Of a DNA stretch of 64,000 nt, positions 18,767 to 27,742 are shown one piece after another. The notes under the pieces were generated by a model, which saw only the letters and a program-made list of their open reading frames with translations, ran no database searches and was not told where the DNA came from. Positions within the stretch are counted from its first letter, which is position 1. Each line of letters begins with the position of its first letter. Source of the DNA: CAXBOO01 sp963977425 (GTDB taxonomy: Bacteria > Bacteroidota > Bacteroidia > Flavobacteriales_D > Luteibaculaceae); the NCBI GenBank assembly GCA_963977425.1, contig CAXBOO010000004.1, forward strand, positions 372,001-436,000. The letters are read 5' to 3'. Made by a program: the position numbers and the translations under genes.

Positions 18767-19480
18767 TTACTGTTTTCTTAAACGTTGTCTTTTTTTCTTT
18801 TTGCTTTCAACAGGTTTAAGCGTACAAGTTAATTCAGGGCTATTATCAATCGTGGCATAATCACCTGTCATGGTTAAGTGTTTTCTGTTAGAGTCAATTT
18901 GAACATCCAATTCTATAAGATACTTTTGGTCTATCGGATTTTGAATTTCTGTCGTATCTGACTTGAGCTCATTGGTGTTGTAAAAGTAAACGCTTAAATT
19001 TTCAATCTTATATTGTGTAGTATCAATTTTCAATTTAAATTGACCTTTCTGAACTAAGGTTACGGCAATCATTTCATTGTCCTTGAACACCTCCATCACA
19101 CCATATTCTAGAGGTTTTTTAGACTCTTTATCAACAATATTTCCCTGAATTGATACGAAGTTTCGACTTGTAACAACATTCTTTGTTTTTAAAGAATCTT
19201 GCTTTTCAACTTGTGCTTGTAATTGGATGGGTGAAAGACTGAGTCCTAACAGGGTGATAAATGGTACTGAAGTAGCCGCTAAAACGAAATTTCTTTTGAA
19301 TGACTGAACTTGTGAAATATTAAAGGTTCCACAGGTAGCATCTTGGGCTTTTTCTTTGGTGAAATCTCCAACATGTTTGTTGCAAGAGTTACAAAATTTT
19401 AGGTTTTCTGAATCTGTAGAACACAATGAACCCCAAGTTTTATCGCAGGAATATTTGAGATGTACTTTTTTGTCTTTCAT
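18767..19480 (-). CDS. Cys-rich N-terminal membrane protein with carboxypeptidase-regulatory-like domain
   Basis: A 237-residue protein of a layout recurrent in Bacteroidota. The cytosolic head has four cysteines (Cys12, 20, 30, 33) in the pattern C..TW...C......FC..C.K.V.DFT, suggesting a small metal site. One transmembrane segment follows (about residues 67-86, FVLAATSVPFITLLGLSLS), and the outer part (about 108-190, VSIQGNIVDKESKKPLEYGVMEVF) is a carboxypeptidase D regulatory-like beta-sandwich. The tail is very basic (ESKKKKRQRLRKQ). It follows the sigma-54 response regulator gene by 16 bases on the same strand. No function is established; a sensory or scaffold role is only a guess. Confidence 0.75.
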   Translation of the reverse strand: MKDKKVHLKYSCDKTWGSLCSTDSENLKFCNSCNKHVGDFTKEKAQDATCGTFNISQVQSFKRNFVLAATSVPFITLLGLSLSPIQLQAQVEKQDSLKTKNVVTSRNFVSIQGNIVDKESKKPLEYGVMEVFKDNEMIAVTLVQKGQFKLKIDTTQYKIENLSVYFYNTNELKSDTTEIQNPIDQKYLIELDVQIDSNRKHLTMTGDYATIDNSPELTCTLKPVESKKKKRQRLRKQ

Positions 19481-19496
19481 TGTGTGCCTTTATAAT

Positions 19497-20654
19497 CTAC
19501 AAATATTTCTCTACCAATTCTACCGTAATGTTTTTGTCCGAAAGGATGATGAGGCGCTCCATGACGTTTCTTAACTCGCGAACGTTACCAGTCCACTCGT
19601 GTTGCTCAAGCAGCTTAAGTGCTTTGTCGTCAATTATTTTTTGACTTATTCCGTAGTCTTTGCAAATCAACTCGTTGAAATAATTGGCCAATAAGGGTAT
19701 ATCGCCTTGTCGGTCTTTTAGTGCCGGTACTTTAAGGTGGATGACGCACAAACGGTGGTACAAATCTTCTCGAAATCTACCTTCTTCAATTTCCTTTTTA
19801 AGGTCTTTGTTGGTCGCAGCCAGTACTCGGCAATTCACTTTGATGTCTTTTTCGCCACCAACACGGGTAATTTTATGCTCCTGTAGTGCTCGCAATACTT
19901 TGGCTTGAGCGCTCAAACTCATGTCGCCAATTTCATCCAAAAATAGAGTGCCTTCGCTGGCTATTTCAAACTTGCCTTTGCGCTGCTTAATGGCTGATGT
20001 AAATGCACCTTTTTCGTGACCAAATAATTCGCTTTCTATCAGTTCTGATGGAATGGCGGCACAATTTACTTCAACAAAAGCTCGTTTTTGGCGAATGCTT
20101 TTTTGATGTACTTGTTGTGCTACCAATTCTTTTCCCGTTCCGTTAGGGCCGGTAATAAGGATTCTGGCTTCGGTTGGCGCAATTTTGTCAATCATGGCTT
20201 CTATTTCCAGTATTTCAGGACTGTTTCCTATGATTTTACTGCCAGTACGACGTTGTACTTTTTGCTTAAGAATGTTGCTGACTTCTATCAACTCACTTTT
20301 CTCCATTGCGTTTCTGGCGGTAACCAATATGCGATTGAGATCCAGTGGTTTTTCAATGAAATCGAAAGCGCCAAGTTTTACACATTCTACGGCATTGTCG
20401 ATACTGGCATGACCAGAGATCATAATAAGTGGTGTACTTACATCTTCACGAGAAAGAAATTCAAGCAATTTGATGCCATCCATTTCCGGCATTTTAACAT
20501 CGCAAAAACACAAATCGAAGTCACCGTCTTTCAAAGCCATAAAGGCTTCTTTTCCGTTTGAAGCTTCAGCTATGTCGTAGTTTTCGTACTCTAATATTTC
20601 GCGAAGCGAATTGCGGATGGCTGCTTCGTCGTCAACCAATAATATTTTTGGCAT
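19497..20654 (-). CDS. Sigma-54-dependent response regulator (REC-AAA+, no DNA-binding domain)
   Basis: An NtrC-like activator of 385 residues. Receiver domain residues 1-120 with acidic pocket Asp8-Asp9 and the phospho-acceptor Asp52 ([11 protein letters not shown]), and Lys near 102 in EKPLD. AAA+ domain about 140-365 with Walker A GPNGTGKE, the sigma-54 contact loop reading GAFTSA instead of GAFTGA, Walker [12 protein letters not shown] and the arginine-rich FREDLYHRL. The protein ends right after the AAA+ lid ([11 protein letters not shown]), so the Fis-type helix-turn-helix normally found near residues 400-450 is missing. The stop codon looks natural, and similar short forms occur in Bacteroidota. 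A partner kinase is not adjacent. It follows ppx by 8 bases. Confidence 0.93.
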   Translation of the reverse strand: MPKILLVDDEAAIRNSLREILEYENYDIAEASNGKEAFMALKDGDFDLCFCDVKMPEMDGIKLLEFLSREDVSTPLIMISGHASIDNAVECVKLGAFDFIEKPLDLNRILVTARNAMEKSELIEVSNILKQKVQRRTGSKIIGNSPEILEIEAMIDKIAPTEARILITGPNGTGKELVAQQVHQKSIRQKRAFVEVNCAAIPSELIESELFGHEKGAFTSAIKQRKGKFEIASEGTLFLDEIGDMSLSAQAKVLRALQEHKITRVGGEKDIKVNCRVLAATNKDLKKEIEEGRFREDLYHRLCVIHLKVPALKDRQGDIPLLANYFNELICKDYGISQKIIDDKALKLLEQHEWTGNVRELRNVMERLIILSDKNITVELVEKYL

Positions 20655-20662
20655 AAGTGTGT

Positions 20663-21580
20663 TTACTGTAAGTTTTCTATTAGTAAGCCTTCTTTAAGGG
20701 CGTAATCGCATTGAATAAATCCATTGAAACCGAACTTGGTTTGGATGTAATCCATCAGTATAACGGCCATTACAATATAGTCTACACGAAGTGGAACAAG
20801 TCCAGGAATTTCAAAACGTTCCTCTTTAGTTTTAGATATAATTGATTCGTAAATCTCTTGAAACAATTCTCTTGAAACCATGTGTTCACTCAACTTTGGG
20901 GCAAGTGTTTTAGACTCTACAATCATATCGCGAACAGAATCGAACGAACCTGAAGAGCCTACTAAACGACTAGGTTTATGTGTTTTTACCGCCTCTATTA
21001 GCGGGGTGAAAGTCTTGTCTAAAAACGCGTGTATTTTACTGATTTCTTCAGTTTGAATTGGTTCAGTTGGATCAAACTTTTGCAAAAGCTTAGCCACACC
21101 AGCATTGAAACTGAATACTTCATGGGCTTGGTCTTTATCGCCTAAAATGAATTCAACAGATCCTCCACCGATGTCCATGATTAAATCACAATCTTGGTTG
21201 AGAACATTGCTTGCTTTTACGCCTTTGTAGATTAAATCGGCTTCGCGCAAACCATCGATAATTTCGATATCTATGTTGAGTTGCTCCATTACGCTATCGG
21301 TAAATTCTTTCGCGTTTTTGGCGTCACGCAATGCAGCTGTACCTATAGCCAATACAGAATCGCAACCTAGGTTGGTGATTTCGTAAACGGCTGTTCTTAA
21401 CGCCATAATGCCGCGTTCCATAGCTCTTGGTAAAAGCAGGTTGTTGGCCAAGCCACCTTCACCCAACTTGACCGGAAATTTAGTGTTGTAGATTTCAGTA
21501 AATGAACCATTTTCAACGTCGCACACCAAGAGGTTGAAGGTGTTGGTGCCTAAATCAAATAATGCTAAACGTTTTTTCAT
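20663..21580 (-). CDS. Ppx/GppA-family phosphatase (exopolyphosphatase)
   Basis: Hydrolyses polyphosphate ends or the phosphate of pppGpp. The 305 residues match the short, single-core type of the ASKHA fold: phosphate-binding loop 1 LFDLGTNTFNLLVCDV at the N-terminus, AIGTAALRDAKNA, and phosphate loop 2 LIMDIGGGSVEFILG near residue 138. The extra C-terminal HD-like domain of long Ppx enzymes is absent. Which substrate is preferred cannot be told from sequence. It is the first gene of a likely ppx, sigma-54 activator, Cys-rich membrane protein operon. Confidence 0.92.
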   Translation of the reverse strand: MKKRLALFDLGTNTFNLLVCDVENGSFTEIYNTKFPVKLGEGGLANNLLLPRAMERGIMALRTAVYEITNLGCDSVLAIGTAALRDAKNAKEFTDSVMEQLNIDIEIIDGLREADLIYKGVKASNVLNQDCDLIMDIGGGSVEFILGDKDQAHEVFSFNAGVAKLLQKFDPTEPIQTEEISKIHAFLDKTFTPLIEAVKTHKPSRLVGSSGSFDSVRDMIVESKTLAPKLSEHMVSRELFQEIYESIISKTKEERFEIPGLVPLRVDYIVMAVILMDYIQTKFGFNGFIQCDYALKEGLLIENLQ

Positions 21581-21623
21581 AGTATAGTTGTAATGTACAA
21601 ATTAGTTGTCGTTTACTGTTGCC

Positions 21624-22946
21624 TTAGTTTTTGAACCTCAACCATTTCCAAAGTTCCTTGTAACTCACTTTTTTGCCATACATCAAAATACCTGTACGGT
21701 AAATTTTTGCTGCCATCCAAACTACTCCGAAGAAGGTAACAATAAGCAATGCCATAGATAGAATAAGTTGCCAAACGTTGCCCGTATCAAATCCTATAGC
21801 TACGCGCATCATCATTACAATAGGCGATGTAAGTGGAAATAGACTGAACCAAAATGCAGCTGGTCCTTCGGGATTGGTAATGGCAAATTCGCCCACCATT
21901 AATCCGAATATCAAGGGGATGGTGACGGGCAGCATAAATTGTTGGGTGTCTGTTTCGTTATCAACAGCGGCACCAATAGCAGCAAAAAGGGCTGCGTACA
22001 AGAGGTATCCACCCAAGAAGTAAAAGATAAACATACCAATCATCACTGGGAAATTGATACGGTTTAATATCTCAAACACCATCTGTGTGTCTTCTTGTTG
22101 TTTGAGTTCCATTTGCATTTCAGAAGCCATTTTTTTGCTTACCTGCTCTTGAACCATTTCTTGGGGATTGTACTTGTCTTTCAGTATGGTAGCCTGCGCC
22201 ACAAAAAACAAAGAAGCACTTAGAAATACCCATAAAAGAAATTGAGTCAATCCAACCATAGCTACACCCAGAATTTTACCCAACATAAGTTGGAAGGGTT
22301 TGACTGAGCTTACAATTACTTCTACAATTCGAGTCGTTTTTTCTTCAATAACACCACGCATAACTTGCGAACCATAAAGGAAGATGAAGATGTAAATCAA
22401 GAATGAAAAAGCAAAGCCAACAATGGCCAATTCTCTATCGTACGATTTCTCGGTTTTCTTGTCGATGTCTTTCGGTACAAGGTTGATGTTGGTATTGATG
22501 CGGGCATATACCGATGGGAGAATGCCGCTTACCCTTAGCTTGTATCCTTCAAGAATTTCTTCCATTTGGCTTTCAAGCGTTTTCATTACTTTAAAACTGG
22601 GCAATTTCTTATAATATATGGCTGCGGCATCGGTTTCTACAAACCGTTCGTTTAAGTAAAGCATAAGGGTATACTCACTTTCTTTAAACTCTTCGTCGCT
22701 TAAATCTTTGTCCGAATAGAAGTATTTGTAATCGGCACTTTCTTTGAACAAATCTTTGGTTAGCATGCCGGGTGTTTTGTCAACTACCAAAACCGATTGT
22801 TTGCCACTTTCAGAAAGCGAAAGCATAACTGCAGCTACCATAATACCGACCATCAGCAAAGGACCTAAAAAGGTCATCAGTATAAACGACTTTTTCTTTA
22901 CTCGAGTAAGGTATTCTCTCTTTATAATTAGTAATGTTTTGTTCAT
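21624..22946 (-). CDS. ABC transporter permease, NatB-like
   Basis: A 440-residue ABC-2 type membrane subunit. The N-terminal helix (FILMTFLGPLLMVGIMVAAVML, about residues 22-43) is followed by a large outer domain (about 45-170), then five or more helices (for example AFSFLIYIFIFLYG, MLGKILGVAMVGLTQFLLWVFLSASLFF, MIGMFIFYFLGGYLLYAALFAAIGAAVDN). The segment VMRGVIEEKTTRIVEVIVSSVKPFQLMLGKILG is typical of the NatB/YhaP group. Its ATG overlaps the stop of the ATPase gene by four bases. The substrate is unknown; sodium export, as in Bacillus NatAB, is one possibility. Confidence 0.92.
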   Translation of the reverse strand: MNKTLLIIKREYLTRVKKKSFILMTFLGPLLMVGIMVAAVMLSLSESGKQSVLVVDKTPGMLTKDLFKESADYKYFYSDKDLSDEEFKESEYTLMLYLNERFVETDAAAIYYKKLPSFKVMKTLESQMEEILEGYKLRVSGILPSVYARINTNINLVPKDIDKKTEKSYDRELAIVGFAFSFLIYIFIFLYGSQVMRGVIEEKTTRIVEVIVSSVKPFQLMLGKILGVAMVGLTQFLLWVFLSASLFFVAQATILKDKYNPQEMVQEQVSKKMASEMQMELKQQEDTQMVFEILNRINFPVMIGMFIFYFLGGYLLYAALFAAIGAAVDNETDTQQFMLPVTIPLIFGLMVGEFAITNPEGPAAFWFSLFPLTSPIVMMMRVAIGFDTGNVWQLILSMALLIVTFFGVVWMAAKIYRTGILMYGKKVSYKELWKWLRFKN

Positions 22947-23860
22947 CTTTTTTGGTCGTTGATGGCTTTAATAAAAATATCGTTCATTGAAGGAATCAAT
23001 GGTTTTACTTCTTTAATGTTGATGGAAGCTAGTGCAGATCCTAAAAACTGATTGAGTTCGACACCTTCATTTAGAGTGATTTTCATCGACTCGTTATTTG
23101 GGTTCAATTCTACTTTTTGGCAATGTGCTTGAAAAGCTGCACTATTTAAATCGGTAGCAGAAGCATCGAACGATACTTTGTATGATTGATCAAAAAATTG
23201 GTTTTGCAATTCATGAACCGTTCCTTGAAGTACATTTTTAGATTGGTTGATAAGGTAAACCTCGTCGCAAATTTCTTCAACCGAAGCCATGTTGTGCGTA
23301 GAAAGCATGATGCTAATGCCTTTCTCTTTTAAGACTTTTATTTCGTCGCGTACCAGTTGAGCATTAATAGGATCGAAACCAGAAAATGGTTCATCCAATA
23401 TCAGCAGTTTTGGCTCGTGTACAACAGTGGTAATGAACTGTACTTTTTGCGCCATTCCTTTACTTAGGTCTTCAATTTTTTTGTCCCACCATTGGTTTAG
23501 ATCAAATTTTTCGAACCACGGACGTAATTTTTTTACCGCATCGGCACGACTGAATCCTTTTAGTTGGGTCAGGTATATGGCCTGTTCACCAATTTTCATT
23601 TTACGGTACAAACCTCTTTCCTCAGGTAAGTAACCTATTTCTTCAACGTGTTTGCGTTCTAGCTTTTCGCCATTGAAGGTTACCGTACCAGAATCGGGTG
23701 CTGTAATTTGATTGATGATACGAATGAGCGATGTTTTTCCAGCACCGTTTGGTCCTAATAAACCTAATATTTTCCCTTTTTCAAGGTTTAGATTGATGTC
23801 GGTAAGAGCTTGGTGCGCTTCGTACTTTTTGGAAACGTTGCTTACTTCAAGTATGTTCAT
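22943..23860 (-). CDS. ABC transporter ATP-binding protein, NatA-like
   Basis: ATPase subunit that powers the permease encoded just downstream. I choose the ATG at 23860 (MNILEVSNVSKKYEAHQALT), because the longer frame starts at a TTG eight codons earlier without support. The 305 residues show Walker A (GLLGPNGAGKTSLIR), Q-loop, signature LSKGMAQKVQ, Walker B LLILDEPFSGFDP and the H-loop STHNM. A C-terminal extension of about 80 residues (after residue 220) is common in this group. The start lies close to the grpE-dnaJ terminator, so the pair forms its own two-gene operon. Confidence 0.94.
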   Translation of the reverse strand: MNILEVSNVSKKYEAHQALTDINLNLEKGKILGLLGPNGAGKTSLIRIINQITAPDSGTVTFNGEKLERKHVEEIGYLPEERGLYRKMKIGEQAIYLTQLKGFSRADAVKKLRPWFEKFDLNQWWDKKIEDLSKGMAQKVQFITTVVHEPKLLILDEPFSGFDPINAQLVRDEIKVLKEKGISIMLSTHNMASVEEICDEVYLINQSKNVLQGTVHELQNQFFDQSYKVSFDASATDLNSAAFQAHCQKVELNPNNESMKITLNEGVELNQFLGSALASINIKEVKPLIPSMNDIFIKAINDQKR

Positions 23861-23898
23861 ATATGCTGATTGGCTTTGAAACAAATTTGTATAAAACT

Positions 23899-23932
23899 AA
23901 AAAAGCCGTAGGATTGAGAGTCGCTACGGCTT
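23899..23932 (-). terminator. Intrinsic terminator of the grpE-dnaJ operon
   Basis: Minus strand: nine-base perfect stem AAGCCGTAG/CTACGGCTT with a 12-base loop followed by six T, starting 22 bases after the dnaJ stop codon. Confidence 0.88.
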
Positions 23933-23954
23933 GATTAATTTATGAATGGTTTTA

Positions 23955-25073
23955 TTATGTGAACATTTCTTTCACTTTTGCGAAGAATCCTTTGTCTGCT
24001 TGACCTGGATTTGGCTTGAAGTTATCTGATTCGCGCATGCTTTCTAGGGCTTTGCGTTCTTCAGCAGAAAGTTCTTTAGGAGTCCAGATACATACATTGA
24101 TCAAAATGTCGCCAGGTCTACCAGAATTGATGTCTGGTAATCCTTTGCCTTTTAATCGAAGTATTTTGCCCGATTGTGTGCCTGCCTCAATGTTGATCTT
24201 GTAGCTCTTGCCAAGAATCTTGACGATATGCTGACCACCCAAAGCTGCATCTGCAAAGTTGATGTACAAATCGTAGTGCAATGTATTTCCGTTGCGTTCT
24301 ATTCTGTCGTGTTCTTCAACATCGATTAGAATAAGCAAATCACCAGGTTCTCCACCCATTGGGGCTTCATTACCTTTTCCACGCATAACCAGTTGCATAT
24401 CGCCTTCAACACCAGCTGGTATATCAATCGATACGGTTTCCTCTTTGCGTTTCATACCATTGGAGTCAGAACCTGCACCGCGTTTGCTGATGCTTTTACC
24501 AGATCCATTACATGTTGGGCATGTAGATGTTGTTTGCATCTGACCAAGCATGGTATTTACAACTCTAGAAACTTGACCCGCTCCACGACAAGTAGTACAG
24601 GTGTCAAAACTTGTACCTTCAGCAGGAACCAAACGGTTAAGCTTAATGGTTTTGGCTACACCGGTCATCACTTCTTCCAAAGTGACTTTTACCTTGATGC
24701 GTAGGTTGGTACCTTTTACTGTACGTCTACGAGATCCGCCTCCACCTCCGAAGCCGCCACCGAAGCCACCGCCACCGAAAATGTCACCGAAGTTGCTGAA
24801 TATGTCATCCATATTCATGCCGCCAAAGCCACCGCCTCCGCCACCAGCACCTGTTGCTTGGTGTCCAAAACGATCGTAACGTGCTTTTTTGTCAGGGTCG
24901 CTTAGCATTTCGTATGCTTCAGCTGCCTCCTTAAATTTTTCTTCAGCCTCGGTATCGTCAGGGTTTTTATCCGGATGATACTTAATGGCCATTTTTCTGT
25001 AGGCCTTTTTTATTTCGTCTGCTGCTGCATTTTTGCTAATGCCCAGCACATCGTAGTAGTCTCTTTTAGCCAT
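23955..25073 (-). CDS. dnaJ: Chaperone protein DnaJ (two-motif zinc domain)
   Basis: Co-chaperone that delivers substrates to DnaK and stimulates its ATPase. From the ATG at 25073 ([16 protein letters not shown]; an upstream TTG is less likely) the 372 residues hold the J domain with HPD in [10 protein letters not shown], a Gly/Phe region of about 35 residues ([22 protein letters not shown]), the zinc domain and the C-terminal substrate domains. Only two CxxCxGxG motifs remain (CTTCRGAG and CPTCNGSG), which correspond to motifs 2 and 3; motifs 1 and 4, and hence zinc centre I, are missing. The ATG lies one base after the grpE stop codon. Flavobacterial DnaJ proteins often show this form. Confidence 0.95.
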   Translation of the reverse strand: MAKRDYYDVLGISKNAAADEIKKAYRKMAIKYHPDKNPDDTEAEEKFKEAAEAYEMLSDPDKKARYDRFGHQATGAGGGGGGFGGMNMDDIFSNFGDIFGGGGFGGGFGGGGGSRRRTVKGTNLRIKVKVTLEEVMTGVAKTIKLNRLVPAEGTSFDTCTTCRGAGQVSRVVNTMLGQMQTTSTCPTCNGSGKSISKRGAGSDSNGMKRKEETVSIDIPAGVEGDMQLVMRGKGNEAPMGGEPGDLLILIDVEEHDRIERNGNTLHYDLYINFADAALGGQHIVKILGKSYKINIEAGTQSGKILRLKGKGLPDINSGRPGDILINVCIWTPKELSAEERKALESMRESDNFKPNPGQADKGFFAKVKEMFT

Positions 25074-25074
25074 G

Positions 25075-25644
25075 TTATTGTCCAATTACAACTTTTGCAA
25101 AACGCAATACCTTATCACGGAAGAAGTAACCTTTTTCGGCAACTTCTACTACCTTACCTTTCATGTCTTCGCTAGGAGCTGGCATGTGTGTAATGGCTTC
25201 GTGTAAATCTGTGTCGAAAGCAGTTCCTTTACTATTCATTGCTTTTACACCTTTGTTTTCTAGTGTTTTGAAAAGTTTGCTGTGAATCAACTTAAAACCT
25301 TCTTTTACACCGTCTATATCAGTAGCTGTTTCGTTGGTTTCAATAGCGCGATCGAAATCATCCAAAACGGCAAGCATTTCTTTAGCTATATCTGAACCAG
25401 CGTTTTCTATTAGAGTCAATTTTTCTTGTGCATTTCTGCGACGGAAATTGTCAAAATCGGAGAATAGACGAACATATTTGTCATTCAATTCGTCGTATTT
25501 CTTTTTTGCCTCTGCTAATTCATTAACAGGCTCATCGGCGCTAGCTTCAGTGGTTTCGGTGTTGCTTTCAGCAGTGTTTTCTTGTGCTGTAGTATCTTGC
25601 ACCTCTTCGTTTACCTTTTCCTCTTCTACTTTATTGTTTGACAT
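25075..25644 (-). CDS. grpE: Nucleotide exchange factor GrpE
   Basis: Releases ADP from DnaK, working with the DnaJ encoded just downstream. I place the start at the ATG at 25644 ([15 protein letters not shown]), since the longer frame begins inside the promoter. The 189 residues open with an acidic low-complexity tail of about 45 residues, followed by the long dimer helix ([34 protein letters not shown]), a four-helix part and the C-terminal beta domain ending [11 protein letters not shown]. dnaK itself is not in the window. No CIRCE or other heat-shock element is obvious upstream. Confidence 0.95.
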   Translation of the reverse strand: MSNNKVEEEKVNEEVQDTTAQENTAESNTETTEASADEPVNELAEAKKKYDELNDKYVRLFSDFDNFRRRNAQEKLTLIENAGSDIAKEMLAVLDDFDRAIETNETATDIDGVKEGFKLIHSKLFKTLENKGVKAMNSKGTAFDTDLHEAITHMPAPSEDMKGKVVEVAEKGYFFRDKVLRFAKVVIGQ

Positions 25645-25668
25645 GCGTACGTTTTTTCTTTCGGTGTG

Positions 25669-25676
25669 CAAAAGTA
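25669..25676 (-). promoter_or_regulatory. -7 box of grpE-dnaJ
   Basis: The minus strand reads TACTTTTG followed by CAC, a full TAnnTTTG match, 24 bases before the grpE ATG. A TTG lies 21 bases upstream, slightly farther than the usual 19. It supports the shorter GrpE start. Confidence 0.55.
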
Positions 25677-25784
25677 TTGCCATTTGTATAAATATGACAA
25701 GTTGGCAAGAGATTGTTTTCTAGTTGATGTGTGTTGAGACTATAAATAGGTGTGTCAGTGAATGATTTTTGAATGGTCTCGGCA

Positions 25785-25820
25785 TAAAAAAACACCCCTT
25801 AGCCTAAGCTTTGGAGTGTT
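25785..25820 (-). terminator. Intrinsic terminator of the TlpA-like gene
   Basis: On the minus strand AACACTCC pairs with GGGTGTT (one G-U pair) around a 15-base loop, followed by a run of T. It lies 53 bases after the stop codon of the redoxin gene. Confidence 0.75.
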
Positions 25821-25873
25821 CTACTGTTGGTTCGAATACATTAAATATACCCAAACAAATTGAAAGAGCTAGT

Positions 25874-26398
25874 TTATAAACTCTTTACCATGTCATCAAG
25901 TTTGTAATGAAGGTTTGGCCCACGTAAGTTTTTGGCTACAATAATACCGTCTCCGTTGATCAATACATTGGTTGGAATACTTCTTACTCCGTAAATACGT
26001 GCGCCTTCAGACTTCCATCCTCCTAAGTCACTAACATGCCATTCCCAGTCAAGTTTGTCTTGCTTAATAGCAGCTACCCAACGGTCTTTGTTTGAATCTA
26101 GTGATACAGAAAACACTTCTAATCCTTTACCTGCTTTCTCTTTAAACTTGGCTGTTTTGTACTTGTTGTATGCGCTTACTACATTTGGATTTTCTCTTCT
26201 ACAAGGTCCACACCAGCTTGCCCAAAAATCGATAAGTACCATTTTACCTTCCAAATCTGAAAGTTTTAAAACCTTTCCGTCAGGGCTTGTGAAAGCTAAT
26301 TCAGGTGCTTTGTCTCCTATGTTTAGACCAACTTCTTGGGCTAAGGATAAGCTGCTTATGAAGAGTATAGATAAACTTAGTAGGATAAATTTTTTCAT
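25874..26398 (-). CDS. TlpA-like secreted thioredoxin-fold oxidoreductase
   Basis: A periplasmic thiol-disulfide oxidoreductase of 174 residues. The signal peptide is clear (MKKFILLSLSILFISSLSLAQ, cleavage about residue 20-21). The AhpC/TSA-type redoxin fold follows, with IGDKAPELAFTSPDGKVLKLSDLEGKMVLIDFWASWCGPCRREN; Cys in WCGPC are the redox pair. The cis-proline loop is VRSIPTNVLING. Such proteins usually reduce cytochrome or other envelope cysteines. The gene stands alone between the grpE promoter and murA and has its own terminator. Confidence 0.92.
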   Translation of the reverse strand: MKKFILLSLSILFISSLSLAQEVGLNIGDKAPELAFTSPDGKVLKLSDLEGKMVLIDFWASWCGPCRRENPNVVSAYNKYKTAKFKEKAGKGLEVFSVSLDSNKDRWVAAIKQDKLDWEWHVSDLGGWKSEGARIYGVRSIPTNVLINGDGIIVAKNLRGPNLHYKLDDMVKSL

Positions 26399-26434
26399 GA
26401 TTTAAAATTAATTAAAGTCTTAATAGATAGCGTG

Positions 26435-27742
26435 TTAATTATGTCTAATAATTTCAGCGCCTAGTTTGCGTAATCTGTTTTCTATGTCTTGGTATCCGCG
26501 ATCAATTTGCTCAATGTTATGAATTACACTTTTGCCTTCAGCGCTAAGAGCGGCTATTAATAGCGAAACACCAGCTCTAATATCTGGACTGCTCATGGTG
26601 GTACCACGAAGCGCTTGTTTTCTATCTAATCCAATGATGGTAGCACGGTGTGGATCACAAAGAATAATTTGTGCGCCCATATCGATCAACTTATCGGTGA
26701 AAAATAAACGGCTTTCAAACATTTTTTGGTGAATCAATACTGAACCACGCGCTTGAGTTGCAACAACCAATACTATAGACAATAAGTCAGGAGTAAAACC
26801 TGGCCATGGAGCATCTGAAACGGTTAAGATAGATCCGTCAATGAATGTCTCTATTTCGTAATATTCTTGCTCAGGAATGAACAAATCATCTCCGCGCAAT
26901 TCCATTTTTATTCCTAAACGACGGAATACTTCTGGGATAATACCCAAATCAGGATACGATACGTTTTTGATAGTGATTTCAGATTGAGTCATGGCAGCTA
27001 AGCCAATGAATGAACCTATTTCAATCATATCAGGTAAAACTCTATGCTTACAGCCTCCAAGTTTTTCAACACCTGTTATTTTTAATAGGTTAGATCCAAT
27101 ACCTTCAATCTTGCTACCCATTGAAACCAACATTTTACACAATTGCTGTAAGTAAGGTTCGCAAGCTGCATTGTATATAGTGGTAGTACCTTTAGATAAA
27201 GCAGCTGCCATTAAAATATTGGCCGTACCGGTAACCGAAGCTTCATCTAGGTGTATGTACGTTCCATTCAAATCTGATGCCTCTACACGGTAAAAATCTT
27301 CACCAGCATCGTAATTGAATTTTGCGCCCAGCATTTGGAAACCCATAAAGTGGGTGTCAATTCTTCTACGTCCAATTTTATCTCCACCTGGTTTAGGAAT
27401 GTAACCTTTACCAAATCGAGATAACAAAGGCCCAACTATCATAAGAGACCCTCTTAATGACGATCCTTTTTTCTTGAATTCGGCACTGTTTAGATACTCA
27501 ATGTTGATGTTTTCGGCTTTGAAACTGTATTCGTTTTTACTTAGACGTTCTACTGTTACACCTAAATCTTCTAATAGGGAGATGAGTTTGTTGACGTCTA
27601 CAATATCTGGAATGTTGGATATTACAACTTCTTCGTTGGTAAGCAATACCGCACAAATAACCTGAAGCGCTTCGTTTTTAGCTCCTTGTGGTATTACTTC
27701 ACCTTTTAATTTTTTACCACCTCTTATTTCGAACGACCCCAT
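26435..27742 (-). CDS. murA: UDP-N-acetylglucosamine 1-carboxyvinyltransferase
   Basis: First committed step of peptidoglycan synthesis: transfers enolpyruvyl from PEP to UDP-GlcNAc in the cytoplasm. The 435 residues span both inside-out alpha/beta domains, from MGSFEIRGGKKLKGEVIPQGAKNEAL to the C-terminal IDRGYQDIENRLRKLGAEI. The active-site loop reads PGGDKIGRR, with Asp121 in the place of the Cys that fosfomycin alkylates in E. coli MurA (Cys115). The enzyme should still work, since natural Asp forms in Mycobacterium and Chlamydia are active. Overlaps the end of the DUF4290 gene by 19 bases. Confidence 0.97.
   Translation of the reverse strand: MGSFEIRGGKKLKGEVIPQGAKNEALQVICAVLLTNEEVVISNIPDIVDVNKLISLLEDLGVTVERLSKNEYSFKAENINIEYLNSAEFKKKGSSLRGSLMIVGPLLSRFGKGYIPKPGGDKIGRRRIDTHFMGFQMLGAKFNYDAGEDFYRVEASDLNGTYIHLDEASVTGTANILMAAALSKGTTTIYNAACEPYLQQLCKMLVSMGSKIEGIGSNLLKITGVEKLGGCKHRVLPDMIEIGSFIGLAAMTQSEITIKNVSYPDLGIIPEVFRRLGIKMELRGDDLFIPEQEYYEIETFIDGSILTVSDAPWPGFTPDLLSIVLVVATQARGSVLIHQKMFESRLFFTDKLIDMGAQIILCDPHRATIIGLDRKQALRGTTMSSPDIRAGVSLLIAALSAEGKSVIHNIEQIDRGYQDIENRLRKLGAEIIRHN

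Noticed and set aside
19497..19520. Frameshift at the end of the sigma-54 activator explaining the missing DNA-binding domain
   Set aside because: The DNA after the stop codon is a 16-base gap followed by the next gene on the same strand; no helix-turn-helix remnant is seen.
20088..20561. Plus-strand 157-residue frame inside the response regulator gene
   Set aside because: Antisense shadow of strongly conserved REC and AAA+ coding sequence; no own promoter or recognisable domain.
24601..24879. Plus-strand 92-residue frame rich in proline within dnaJ
   Set aside because: It is the antisense shadow of the Gly-rich region of DnaJ; GGN codons read as CCN on the other strand. No promoter or conservation supports it.
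25684..25784. Small gene in the gap between grpE and the TlpA-like terminator
   Set aside because: No frame of useful length with a start and family pattern; the stretch holds only the upstream part of the grpE promoter.
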